Below, piece by piece: positions 6,953 through 13,269 of a stretch of DNA of 13,269 bases (the stretch's first letter is position 1; each line of letters opens with the position of its first letter). The stretch is taken from NCBI GenBank assembly GCA_025355705.1, contig JANXZD010000102.1, positions 1-13,269 of the forward strand. Direction: 5' to 3'. The notes beneath the pieces were generated by a model that searched no databases, was not told the origin of the DNA, and was given only the letters and a program-made list of their open reading frames with translations. The stretch comes from Bacteroidota bacterium (GTDB taxonomy: Bacteria; Bacteroidota; Ignavibacteria; UBA10030; UBA8401). A program made the position numbers and the translations under genes.

Positions 6953-8839
6953 CTATTTTATAAACATCATTTTATTTACTTCAGAATAATTCCCTGCGCT
7001 TAGATGATAAAAATATATTCCACTTGACAATCCTAACGCATTGAATACCGATTGATATATTCCTGCTTCTTGTCTTTCATTCACAAGCGTTGCAACTTCT
7101 CTTCCAACAACATCATATACTTTTAGCTTTACTATACTGTTAACTGGCAATTGGTAATTGATAATTGTTGAAAGGTTAAATGGATTGGGATAATTTTGCT
7201 CGAGAACAAAATGTTTTGGTATTGCATCGGTTAGTTTAGATTGCATTATGGTTAAACCCTTTGGATGAAGAGCAATGCAAAGTATGTTTGAGGTGTTAAG
7301 TAAACCAATAAAAGTTCCAATTCCGTTGGCTGTGTCTATTATATACAATTTATCAGAATCAAAATATTCTGAATGAAAAAGACCATACAGTTTTCCATTC
7401 TTGCCAAATATGATATCTCTTATATTTTCTCCAACACCAGTGCTACCTATCATTGTTACCACTCTTGTTGTTCTGTCAACTTTATAAATAGCATCATCAA
7501 CAAATTTCAAAGACCGAGAAGTCATCCAAAGCTCATTCGATAGAGGATTTATAGCTAAGCCACCTGGTGTGAAATCGTCAAGTAGAATGTCAGGGAAAGT
7601 GGAACCGTTATTTATATTTATTCTATAGATAATGCCATTGGGTGCTCCCATATAAACAATTGAATCGTTAATAAACGCCATTCCTTTTAAATCTGGAATA
7701 TTAGTTTGTCCTTTTAATTTAAAGAATAATTTTCCATCACTGCTGATCTTATAAAAGTCACCTCCGTAGAGGGAAGGATAATAGCCAATTAATATTTCCG
7801 TGGTCGGATGAACTCGCATTGAAGTAATCTGGGGAGTATCAAAAGCTGCAATAAAAGATGCTAAACCACTTACGGAATTCAGAGTATATAGTCCTGCGTT
7901 GTTTGTTGATCCCGGCGCAGCATAGAATTTTTCTGGACTTACCAAAATCCCAACGCCTTCAATTCTAATATTCATTAATGGATTATTTGAGTCATTTGAA
8001 ATAATCGTAATTGAATCTTTACATAAACCATCAGTTTTTTGTACAAACATTATTTTCATATCAATTGATTCTTTACCGGCTAACTTCAATGGATATGAAA
8101 ATGAATTTAGTATCTGAAAATATTTTGTAGAAACAGAAATCTTTGATATTACGAGTGTATCTTGACCACTATTAAGAAGTGTAATCGTTGAGGTATCACT
8201 GAAACTGTTCAAATTTATAATTCCAAAATCAACCGAAGATTTGGACAAAGTCAACACTGGACCTGGTATTTTGTTAAATAATAAACTATAACTCCTTCTA
8301 GACGTTGTAAGTGTTGTGTTGCTTCCCCATGAATCATCAAAATCATAATAGATTAATCCCACATTTTTTCTAAGAAAATATCGACCATAACTTAATATTT
8401 CATCATTGAGATTATAGTAGCGGTTAAAACCTTGTGGCATAAAAGACCACACACTCAATCCATCGTTAGTTAATGTGTGGTTCTGTCTTTTAGACTCTGT
8501 TATATGATAGGTTTTATTCGTTATGAGCCATCCTGAATCTGGTGGAGCACTAGAACTTGTTGAATTAATAAAAATGCTATCCCTTTCTTCCACTGACCAA
8601 ATAATTATAGGATCATCTTGAGTAGCAGAACCTACGATTGTTAAATAAATAAATCCGTTTCCTGTCGTTAACCATGAATAACCACCGCCACCCTGAGGAT
8701 GATATACATAGCCATCTGCTTGGTTACAACTATATTTTAATTGCATACCTACTTTTAATGGAAAATAGTCATTTAGCTGAGCAGATATTTTCATGGTTAT
8801 ACCAAGAACCATAATTGTAAATAAAAATATCTTTTTCAT
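6953..8839 (-). CDS. T9SS-secreted protein: Hydin-like beta domain, propeller-like region, type A sorting domain
   Basis: 628-residue secreted or cell-surface protein of unknown function. I start it at the ATG ending at 8839, because MKKIFLFTIMVLGITMKISA is a typical signal peptide with cleavage near A20; a longer frame to 8929 would bury it behind 30 residues. Residues 21-190 match nothing I recognise. Residues about 194-297 resemble the ASPM-SPD-2-Hydin / choice-of-anchor D fold (SSVDFGIINL, a central LLNSGQDTL, final IRIEGVG). Residues about 303-530 contain repeated beta motifs (MRVHPTTEIL, GLAINPLSNELW, IALHPKG) like a beta-propeller of the NHL/SMP-30 kind. Residues 543-628 form the T9SS type A sorting domain (NYPNPFN at 549-555, VYDVVGREVATLVNE, SSGIYFYHL), normally removed after outer-membrane export. 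The gene is visibly more AT-rich than its neighbours, converges on hutH with 55 nt between stops, and lies downstream of the metalloprotease on the same strand. Confidence 0.9.
   Translation of the reverse strand: MKKIFLFTIMVLGITMKISAQLNDYFPLKVGMQLKYSCNQADGYVYHPQGGGGYSWLTTGNGFIYLTIVGSATQDDPIIIWSVEERDSIFINSTSSSAPPDSGWLITNKTYHITESKRQNHTLTNDGLSVWSFMPQGFNRYYNLNDEILSYGRYFLRKNVGLIYYDFDDSWGSNTTLTTSRRSYSLLFNKIPGPVLTLSKSSVDFGIINLNSFSDTSTITLLNSGQDTLVISKISVSTKYFQILNSFSYPLKLAGKESIDMKIMFVQKTDGLCKDSITIISNDSNNPLMNIRIEGVGILVSPEKFYAAPGSTNNAGLYTLNSVSGLASFIAAFDTPQITSMRVHPTTEILIGYYPSLYGGDFYKISSDGKLFFKLKGQTNIPDLKGMAFINDSIVYMGAPNGIIYRININNGSTFPDILLDDFTPGGLAINPLSNELWMTSRSLKFVDDAIYKVDRTTRVVTMIGSTGVGENIRDIIFGKNGKLYGLFHSEYFDSDKLYIIDTANGIGTFIGLLNTSNILCIALHPKGLTIMQSKLTDAIPKHFVLEQNYPNPFNLSTIINYQLPVNSIVKLKVYDVVGREVATLVNERQEAGIYQSVFNALGLSSGIYFYHLSAGNYSEVNKMMFIK
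7149..7169. repeat. 7-bp tandem repeat in the T9SS sorting-domain coding region
   Basis: AATTGGT-AATTGAT-AATTGTT gives three imperfect 7-bp units. On the coding (minus) strand it specifies part of the TIINYQLPV segment of the sorting domain. The frame is intact and the encoded peptide is normal for this domain, so the repeat may simply reflect the biased peptide. Confidence 0.4.
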
Positions 8840-8940
8840 AAGATCTTTAATATGTCCTTGAATGATTATATTTATTTTACTTAATCTAAAATACATACTA
8901 ACTGACTGCAATTCAATCGATTCGGACAATACTCTCCGGA

Positions 8941-8971
8941 ATCATATTCTTTTCGGAAAATCCTTCGTCAA
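8941..8971 (-). promoter_or_regulatory. Weak candidate promoter for the T9SS cargo gene
   Basis: Read on the minus strand, TTGACG (8966-8971) and TATGAT (8941-8946) sit 19 nt apart. This resembles a sigma-70 type -35/-10 pair with slightly long spacing and would give a leader of roughly 95 nt before the ATG at 8839. FCB bacteria often use other consensus sequences, so this is tentative. The rest of 8840-8993 is AT-rich with no other clear signal. Confidence 0.2.
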
Positions 8972-8993
8972 CAGTTTGATTATTTCTATAAAT

Positions 8994-9692
8994 TCAATGA
9001 TAATTTAATCCCGGATACAATAAATTCACCGCAACAAGATGCATCGGGCTGTAGATATATTTGAAGACATTCCACGCGATCAACAAACCGAAAAATCCCG
9101 CAGGAGAATTATACAATAGCTGTAAATATTTTTGCGCAGTTTCGTGGCTGAGAAATAATGGAATAATTCCGCTCCCATCCAACGGCGGAACGGGAAGAAG
9201 ATTGAAGAGAAACAAAAGCAGATTAAGAGAAAAAAAAAGACTTAAAAATGTTGCAACGATCTGATATGTCCCGGTTTCATTTGATTCAACAATATGGGAA
9301 AATACCAATTGTTCCGGAGCTGAAAAAATTCCGGTCATCATTCCGACACGAATGATGATAGCTGCTACAAATACCAATAACAGATTTGCGATTGGTCCTG
9401 CCAGCGACATCATTGCCGAACGTTTCGGAAAACGCAGCGCCCATTCCCTGTCATACGGAACACTCGCCCATCCCATCATCCATCCGCCAAGCGCAAATGA
9501 AAGGATCGGGACAACAACAAGTCCGATCGGTTCTCTGCGAATATGAGGCAGAGGATCAAGCGTTACTTGTCCCCCTTCGTATGCGGTGCTGTCGCCAAGT
9601 TTCCATGCGGCAAGCGCGTGAAATGCTTCGTGCAGCGTGGTAGAGAATAAAAATACCACATACCATTGAAGTCCGGTGACGAAAGTTTCCAT
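8994..9692 (-). CDS. Site-2 protease family (M50) intramembrane zinc metalloprotease
   Basis: 232-residue polytopic membrane protein. The zinc motif HEAFH is at 21-25 within the first transmembrane helix, and the third ligand is probably D172 in NLLPVPPLDGSG (164-175), the site-2 protease LDG motif. SLAGPIANLLL (96-106) is the conserved helix seen in bacterial members. Such enzymes cut substrate proteins within the membrane. There is no PDZ domain, so it belongs to the short M50 group rather than the RseP type, and the substrate is unknown. The start ATG at 9692 has no Shine-Dalgarno sequence. It is transcribed divergently from the U32 gene, and the T9SS cargo gene lies 154 nt downstream on the same strand; nothing shows that the cargo is its substrate. 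Confidence 0.88.
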   Translation of the reverse strand: METFVTGLQWYVVFLFSTTLHEAFHALAAWKLGDSTAYEGGQVTLDPLPHIRREPIGLVVVPILSFALGGWMMGWASVPYDREWALRFPKRSAMMSLAGPIANLLLVFVAAIIIRVGMMTGIFSAPEQLVFSHIVESNETGTYQIVATFLSLFFSLNLLLFLFNLLPVPPLDGSGIIPLFLSHETAQKYLQLLYNSPAGFFGLLIAWNVFKYIYSPMHLVAVNLLYPGLNYH

Positions 9693-9720
9693 AAAATAAT
9701 TTAGTGCAATTTACTAGAAA

Positions 9721-9788
9721 TGTCATTCCCGCATGCTCCTAGCGGGAATCTATTTATAGATGCCCGATAGAATCATTCGGGCATGACA
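9721..9788. repeat. REP/MITE-like element of two inverted 32-nt palindromic units
   Basis: Two units (9721-9752 and, inverted, 9757-9788) flank a 4-nt TTTA spacer and share 26 of 32 positions. The element ends in TGTCAT and ATGACA. Each unit folds into an 8-bp hairpin with a 9-nt loop: ATTCCCGC/GCGGGAAT (9725-9732 with 9742-9749) and ATGCCCGA/TCGGGCAT (9760-9767 with 9777-9784). A third small hairpin, ATCTA-TTTA-TAGAT, joins them at 9748-9761. The four stem differences between units form two compensatory base pairs, and the other two differences are in the loop. Located between divergent genes, it could act as a transcript end, a 5' leader structure, or a non-autonomous mobile repeat. No transposase or RAYT gene is in the window and no target duplication is obvious. 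Confidence 0.75.
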
Positions 9789-9899
9789 GTAATTTATATT
9801 TTAATTTTATGAACTGTAATTAAACAAATGTAAACGAAGATTGTTTCCCGAACAACAATATTCAGCCATAATTTCAGACGAAAAACTCTCACTTTTTTC

Positions 9900-9912
9900 G
9901 TATATTATATAC
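9900..9912. promoter_or_regulatory. Palindromic AT-rich -10-like site just before the U32 gene
   Basis: GTATATTATATAC is a 13-nt odd-centred palindrome ending 2 nt before the ATG at 9915, where a ribosome binding site would normally be. It includes a TATATT/TATTAT -10-like core, so the transcript may be leaderless or nearly so; alternatively it is a small operator. A second short inverted repeat, TTGTT-TCCCG-AACAA, is at 9841-9855. Apart from the repeat element at 9721-9788, I see nothing else in this spacer. Confidence 0.3.
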
Positions 9913-9914
9913 AA

Positions 9915-11168
9915 ATGAAGCCATCTATTGAAATAATGTCTCCCGCAGGTTCGTGGGAAGCTCTTTCATCAGCATTGCATGCGGGTGCAGATTCCATCTA
10001 TTTCGGTGTGGAACAGTTGAACATGCGCGCAAAATCATCCAACAATTTTACCGTTGATGATCTTCCGAAAGTTGCAGAACTCTGCGCCCAATACAGCGCA
10101 AAATCATACATCACGCTCAATACGATCATGTACGATCACGATCTTCAATTGATGCGGAATATAGTCGATGCGGCAAAAGCAAACGGGATCACTGCCGTCA
10201 TCGCATCGGATCACGCAGTATTGATGTATGCGAAAAAGAAGAATATGGAAGTCCATATCTCTACGCAGACAAACATCACCAATATTGAAACAATCGAATT
10301 CTTTTCCGTCTTTGCCGACGTCATTGTGCTTTCACGCGAACTTTCTCTTTCTCAGGTTTCAGATATAACACGCGAGATCAAACGAAGAAATATCTGCGGA
10401 CCATCAGGAAAATTAATTCAGGTGGAAGTATTCGCTCACGGCGCACTCTGTATGGCTGTTTCGGGAAAATGTTATCTCAGTCTTCATTCACATTTTTCTT
10501 CCGCTAATCGCGGCGCGTGCATTCAAAATTGCAGGCGAGACTATATCGTTACGGATAAAGAAACTGGTTATGAACTTGAGATCGATAACGAATTTATCAT
10601 GTCCGCAAAAGATCTCTGCACCATCGGTTTCTTAGATAAGATCATCGCAACAGGGGTTGAAGTGTTGAAGATTGAAGGACGCGGACGTTCTGCTGATTAT
10701 GTTCACACGACAACAAAATGTTACAAAGAGGCGGTTCGTTCTATTGCCGATGGAACATATACAGCGGAAAAAATTCATCAATGGACTGAAGATCTTTCCA
10801 CCGTCTACAATCGCGGATTTTGGGATGGATATTATCTCGGAAGGACAATGGGCGAATGGAGTAGTTCTGAAGAATCCCAATCGACGAAACGAAAAGTGTA
10901 TCTCGGCAAAGGATTAAATTATTTTGATAAACCGAAGATCGGATATTTCAAGATCGAGGCGCAGTCCATCAATGTCGGAGATGAGATTATTATCACCGGT
11001 CCGACAACTGGATATGTGCATGCAGTTGTTTCAGAATTACGAGTGAATGATATTCTTGTGCAGCAGGCATCTAAAGGTGATTGCGTAACGATTCCCATTG
11101 AAGAAGTAATTCGTCCTTCAGATTCGATCTATAAATTGGTGGATAGCAGAACAGGAAATTCAAAATAG
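9915..11168 (+). CDS. U32-family Fe-S protein (TrhP/YegQ-like; annotated as peptidase U32)
   Basis: 417 residues. The U32 signature is exact: EVFAHGALCMAVSGKCYLS at 171-189. Together with RGACIQNC (199-206) it supplies four cysteines, C179, C186, C202 and C206, in the arrangement that binds a [4Fe-4S] cluster in the U32 proteins UbiU and UbiV. The N-terminus (MSPAGSWEALSSALHAGADSIYFG) is the family's TIM-barrel-like opening, and about 330-417 forms a small beta domain like the U32 C-terminal domain. Characterised relatives act in RNA hydroxylation (TrhP for 5-hydroxyuridine in tRNA, RlhA for 23S rRNA) or oxygen-independent ubiquinone hydroxylation, and the peptidase label is largely historical. 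Length and domain layout fit TrhP best, but the substrate is inference. The gene probably shares a transcript with the ferredoxin 7 nt downstream. Confidence 0.88.
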   Translation: MKPSIEIMSPAGSWEALSSALHAGADSIYFGVEQLNMRAKSSNNFTVDDLPKVAELCAQYSAKSYITLNTIMYDHDLQLMRNIVDAAKANGITAVIASDHAVLMYAKKKNMEVHISTQTNITNIETIEFFSVFADVIVLSRELSLSQVSDITREIKRRNICGPSGKLIQVEVFAHGALCMAVSGKCYLSLHSHFSSANRGACIQNCRRDYIVTDKETGYELEIDNEFIMSAKDLCTIGFLDKIIATGVEVLKIEGRGRSADYVHTTTKCYKEAVRSIADGTYTAEKIHQWTEDLSTVYNRGFWDGYYLGRTMGEWSSSEESQSTKRKVYLGKGLNYFDKPKIGYFKIEAQSINVGDEIIITGPTTGYVHAVVSELRVNDILVQQASKGDCVTIPIEEVIRPSDSIYKLVDSRTGNSK

Positions 11169-11175
11169 AGATCGA

Positions 11176-11415
11176 ATGATTCGAATTATTCATTTACGGG
11201 AAAAATGTATCGGCTGTAATGCGTGTGTGGAACTTGCACCCGATCGATGGAAGATGTCACGAAAAGATGGAAAAAGCGTGCTTGTTGACGGAGAAGAAAA
11301 GAATGGTATCTTTATAGCTCTCGTGGGTGATGATGAGTTAAAAAAGAATCAAATCGCTGCAAAAATGTGTCCGACCAACATCATAAAAGTAGAAAAGGTG
11401 CAAAGAAAATCGTAA
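11176..11415 (+). CDS. Small single-cluster [4Fe-4S] ferredoxin
   Basis: 79-residue cytosolic electron carrier. Ligands are C11, C14 and C17 in CIGCNAC and the remote C65 in MCPTNIIKVE, the one-cluster ferredoxin pattern; there is no second CxxCxxC set. The 47-residue middle contains an APDRWKMSRKDGKS segment typical of this class and a short hydrophobic insert (GIFIALVG, 44-51). The ATG lies 7 nt after the U32 stop, so the pair is likely co-transcribed. The obvious inference is that it passes electrons to the neighbouring U32 Fe-S protein, but a general ferredoxin role is equally possible. Confidence 0.88.
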   Translation: MIRIIHLREKCIGCNACVELAPDRWKMSRKDGKSVLVDGEEKNGIFIALVGDDELKKNQIAAKMCPTNIIKVEKVQRKS

Positions 11416-11437
11416 ATTAAAGATATTTTTTTATTTT

Positions 11438-11443
11438 GAGGAG
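11438..11443 (+). promoter_or_regulatory. Strong ribosome binding site for add
   Basis: GAGGAG ends 6 nt before the ATG at 11450, following an AT-rich run with eight T in a row (11426-11433). It is the best Shine-Dalgarno match in the window and fixes the start of adenosine deaminase. Confidence 0.7.
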
Positions 11444-11449
11444 CACATC

Positions 11450-12529
11450 ATGAAACTTTCAAAAGATTTTATTCGAACAATCCCCAAAGTTTTGCTTCAC
11501 GACCATCTCGATGGCGGCGTTCGTCCGCAAACAGTGATAGAACTTGCGAAGGATCAAAAATATGACAAGCTTCCCACAAGTGATCCAGGAGAATTGGATC
11601 AATGGTTCCAACGCGGCGCGCAACGCGGAAGTCTGCCGTTGTTTCTGGAAGGATTTGAACATACCTGCGGCGTGATGCAGACCGAAGAAGCGCTCGAGCG
11701 TGTTGCATATGAAACTGTTGAGGATATGAAAAAAGACGGAGTCGTATATTTTGAAACACGCTTTGCACCAATGTTCCATACTGGAAAAGGACTTTCAACT
11801 TCGCGCGTTGTGAAAGCAGTGCTAAAGGGATTAGAGCGAGGGAAAAAAGATTTTGGCGTTCACTATGGGGTGTTGATCTGTGCGATGAGACATATGGAGC
11901 CGACCGTTTCAATGGAAGTCGCTGAACTTGCCGTTGAATTCCGCAATCAAGGGGTCGTCGGATTCGATCTCGCAGGCGAAGAAGGGGGCTATCCGCCAAA
12001 GAAACATGTCGATGCATTCCACTACATCCAGCGAGAGAATTTCAATATCACCATTCATGCCGGGGAAGCATTCGGAAAAGAATCGATCTGGCAGGCGATC
12101 CAATGGTGCGGCGCGCATCGTATCGGTCACGGAACACGATTGATCGAAGATATGAAAGTAAAAGATGGTGAAGTGTTGAGTATGGGAACGCTGGCGCAAT
12201 ATGTTCTGGATAAACGTATTCCGATCGAGATTTGCCTGACCAGCAATCTTCACACCGGAGCTGTCCGCACGATCGAGGAACATCCGTTCCCGATCTATCA
12301 TAAATATAAATTCCGATTAACACTGAACACCGATGATCGGCTGATGAGCGGAATTACGTTAACTGACGAATATCATCTTGCCCATGAAAAATTCGGACTC
12401 GATCTGACTGCACTGGAAAAGATCACGATCAACGCGATGAAATCTGCTTTTATTCCCTACAAGGATCGTATCAAGATCATCTACGATGTTCTGAAACCAG
12501 GTTACGCCGATGCAAGGAAACGGATGTGA
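11450..12529 (+). CDS. add: Adenosine deaminase
   Basis: Zinc hydrolase of the adenosine/AMP deaminase family that converts adenosine (or deoxyadenosine) to inosine in purine salvage. 359 residues. Zinc ligands H17 and H19 are in LLHDHLDG, H203 and catalytic E206 in TIHAGE, catalytic H227 in HRIGHGTR, and D295-D296 in LNTDD. All are present, and spacing and length match the family. The residue after NTDD is R297, where Pro is usual (NTDDP). Some relatives act on aminofutalosine in menaquinone synthesis or on modified adenines, so the substrate is likely but not proven. It starts at a strong ribosome binding site 34 nt after the ferredoxin and overlaps the phosphatase gene by 4 nt. It is far shorter than the RdrB deaminase of RADAR defence systems, and no partner ATPase is adjacent. 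Confidence 0.93.
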   Translation: MKLSKDFIRTIPKVLLHDHLDGGVRPQTVIELAKDQKYDKLPTSDPGELDQWFQRGAQRGSLPLFLEGFEHTCGVMQTEEALERVAYETVEDMKKDGVVYFETRFAPMFHTGKGLSTSRVVKAVLKGLERGKKDFGVHYGVLICAMRHMEPTVSMEVAELAVEFRNQGVVGFDLAGEEGGYPPKKHVDAFHYIQRENFNITIHAGEAFGKESIWQAIQWCGAHRIGHGTRLIEDMKVKDGEVLSMGTLAQYVLDKRIPIEICLTSNLHTGAVRTIEEHPFPIYHKYKFRLTLNTDDRLMSGITLTDEYHLAHEKFGLDLTALEKITINAMKSAFIPYKDRIKIIYDVLKPGYADARKRM

Positions 12530-13011
12530 TTTTATTTTTTTTGAGACATGGCGAAGCTGGAATGAACTTTCCATCCGATTTTGATCGTGAATTGACTGTC
12601 AGCGGCGTGAAAGCATCACAGAGTATTGGAAAATTTTGTAGAAAAACAGATGTTACATTTACCCACGTCATTACAAGTCCGTTAGTAAGAGCAAAACAAA
12701 CAGCGGAAGAGATCGTTAAGAGTTCACCGGGTGTAAAAATTGAAGAATCGGAATTTCTCATGCCAAATGCTGACCCGAAGAACCTGTTCAATTTTTTGCG
12801 TTCATTCACATCCAGCAGCAGGGTTCTTTTTGTAACACACGAGCCGTTCGTCGGTACATGCATATCAACATTACTCAGCGGAACAGAAACTGTTAATCTT
12901 GCAATGAAAACAACAACCTTTGCCTGCGTTGAAACTCACGGTTCTCCCGTTCACGGCAATGGAAAATTACTTTGGCTGATTCCATCAGAAATCATTCAAC
13001 AAACAATGTAA
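12526..13011 (+). CDS. sixA: SixA-type phosphohistidine phosphatase
   Basis: 161-residue member of the histidine phosphatase superfamily. RHGEA at 7-11 gives the nucleophilic His8, and H105 in FVTHEP is the second active-site histidine. R55 in SPLVRAKQTAE is the usual phosphate-binding arginine. Length and HEP motif fit SixA, which dephosphorylates HPt domains or the phosphotransferase protein NPr in other bacteria; the target here is unknown. The GTG start at 12526 overlaps the add stop as GTGA. AGGA at 12515-12518, inside the end of add, lies 7 nt upstream as ribosome binding site, so translation is probably coupled to add. No histidine kinase, HPt or PTS gene is nearby. Confidence 0.88.
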   Translation: MILFFLRHGEAGMNFPSDFDRELTVSGVKASQSIGKFCRKTDVTFTHVITSPLVRAKQTAEEIVKSSPGVKIEESEFLMPNADPKNLFNFLRSFTSSSRVLFVTHEPFVGTCISTLLSGTETVNLAMKTTTFACVETHGSPVHGNGKLLWLIPSEIIQQTM

Positions 13012-13035
13012 CTTTAATCTTCAAAGACCATTCTT

Positions 13036-13074
13036 GAAACTTTTTCTTTGGAATTTTTGCCAAATTTGAGTTTC
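13036..13074 (+). terminator. Two-part hairpin between sixA and the phosphorylase gene
   Basis: GAAACT (13036-13041) pairs with AGTTTC (13069-13074), and inside it TTTGG (13047-13051) pairs with CCAAA (13060-13064) around an 8-nt loop. The helices are separated by a 5x4 internal loop. No clean T-tract follows. It could end the sixA transcript or lie in the leader of the next gene. Confidence 0.3.
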
Positions 13075-13114
13075 TTGTAACGGTTTATCATGACAAAAGG
13101 TGAAAAATAAGTCT

Positions 13115-13269
13115 ATGGCAAAGATAAAATCTTCTTCAACGCAAGCTCTCGTGGAAGGGCTTTCCGCACTTTCAAAGAATCTATGGTGGGCATGGCATAC
13201 AACTGCTCAATCTATTTTTAGAGAACTCTCTCCCCAACTGTGGGAAAAGACAAATCACAGTGCTCCATG
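13115..13269 (+). CDS. glgP: Alpha-glucan phosphorylase, N-terminal fragment (runs off the window)
   Basis: Only the first 51 codons are present. The protein begins MAKIKSSSTQALVEGL and continues with LSALSKNLWWAWH (16-28), then IFRELSPQLWEKT (34-46). This NLWW-W ... F-x-x-L-x-P-x-LW pattern is typical of the N-terminal DUF3417 domain of bacterial and archaeal alpha-glucan phosphorylases, which release glucose-1-phosphate from glycogen or maltodextrin. The catalytic domain and pyridoxal-phosphate lysine lie beyond the edge, so activity cannot be judged. AGGTG at 13098-13102 is a possible ribosome binding site, though its 12-nt spacing is long. A six-codon frame (ATG at 13090) sits just upstream. 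Confidence 0.8.
   Translation, partial: MAKIKSSSTQALVEGLSALSKNLWWAWHTTAQSIFRELSPQLWEKTNHSAP

Noticed and set aside
8840..8929. Upstream TTG start for the T9SS cargo protein
   Set aside because: It adds 30 residues ahead of a standard MKK signal peptide, so the ATG ending at 8839 is preferred.
9693..9914. tRNA or other structured RNA gene in the divergent spacer
   Set aside because: The hairpins are two copies of one palindromic unit; there is no cloverleaf, anticodon arm or CCA-like end.
11469..12017. 182-codon open frame on the minus strand inside add
   Set aside because: It lies wholly inside a well-supported gene, its translation looks like shadow composition rich in Arg, Ser and Leu, and it shows no recognisable motif.
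12477..12863. 128-codon minus-strand frame across the add/sixA junction
   Set aside because: It is antisense to two genes with intact catalytic motifs, and its own translation has no family resemblance.
11450..13011. Adenosine deaminase considered as part of a RADAR-like or other nucleotide-editing defence system
   Set aside because: The deaminase is a standard 359-residue salvage enzyme, there is no adjacent large ATPase, and the neighbours are ferredoxin and SixA. FtsH is over 9 kb away and is an ordinary housekeeping protease.

Overview
The window looks like an ordinary chromosomal housekeeping stretch from a bacterium of the Bacteroidetes/Chlorobi (FCB) superphylum, most likely near Ignavibacteria. 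The main evidence is the secreted protein on the minus strand, which ends in a textbook type IX secretion (T9SS) type A sorting domain (NYPNPFN near the start, a GREVATL core, a GIYFYHL segment). Further support comes from the scarcity of Shine-Dalgarno sequences, moderate GC, and short AT-rich intergenic repeats. The phylum assignment is inference; no rRNA or tRNA gene is present to confirm it.

Layout. (1) 2-3322, plus strand: the 3' part of ftsH (AAA+/zinc membrane protease, cut by the left edge), then 3 nt later a small integral-membrane CTP-dependent lipid kinase-like protein (SEC59/DGK1/VTE5 family), then long-form hisG. A hairpin follows hisG. (2) 3449-6897, plus strand: a secreted multi-domain N-acetylmuramoyl-L-alanine amidase starting at a TTG with a clear ribosome binding site, a 143-nt spacer holding a perfect 12-bp inverted repeat, and hutH (histidine ammonia-lyase) with a Ser-Ser-Gly rather than Ala-Ser-Gly cofactor triad. 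(3) 6953-9692, minus strand: an AT-rich T9SS cargo protein and, upstream of it, a site-2-type intramembrane metalloprotease. (4) 9693-9914: a divergent intergenic region carrying a 68-bp element made of two inverted copies of a 32-nt palindromic unit whose stems differ only by compensatory changes. (5) 9915-13011, plus strand: a U32-family Fe-S protein (TrhP/YegQ-like), a one-cluster ferredoxin 7 nt downstream, adenosine deaminase, and a SixA-type phosphohistidine phosphatase overlapping it by 4 nt. (6) 13115 to the right edge: the first 51 codons of an alpha-glucan phosphorylase.

How the genes relate. FtsH and the lipid kinase plausibly form a membrane-homeostasis pair. HisG (first step of histidine synthesis) and HutH (first step of histidine breakdown) lie within 2 kb of each other, yet neither has its pathway neighbours here. 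The U32 protein and ferredoxin are a likely functional pair in RNA modification or other Fe-S redox chemistry. The adenosine deaminase and SixA genes look translationally coupled. No defence island, CRISPR array, prophage, transposase or clearly new multi-gene system is visible. The most unusual items are the covarying palindromic element, the HutH triad variant and the U32-ferredoxin pair.
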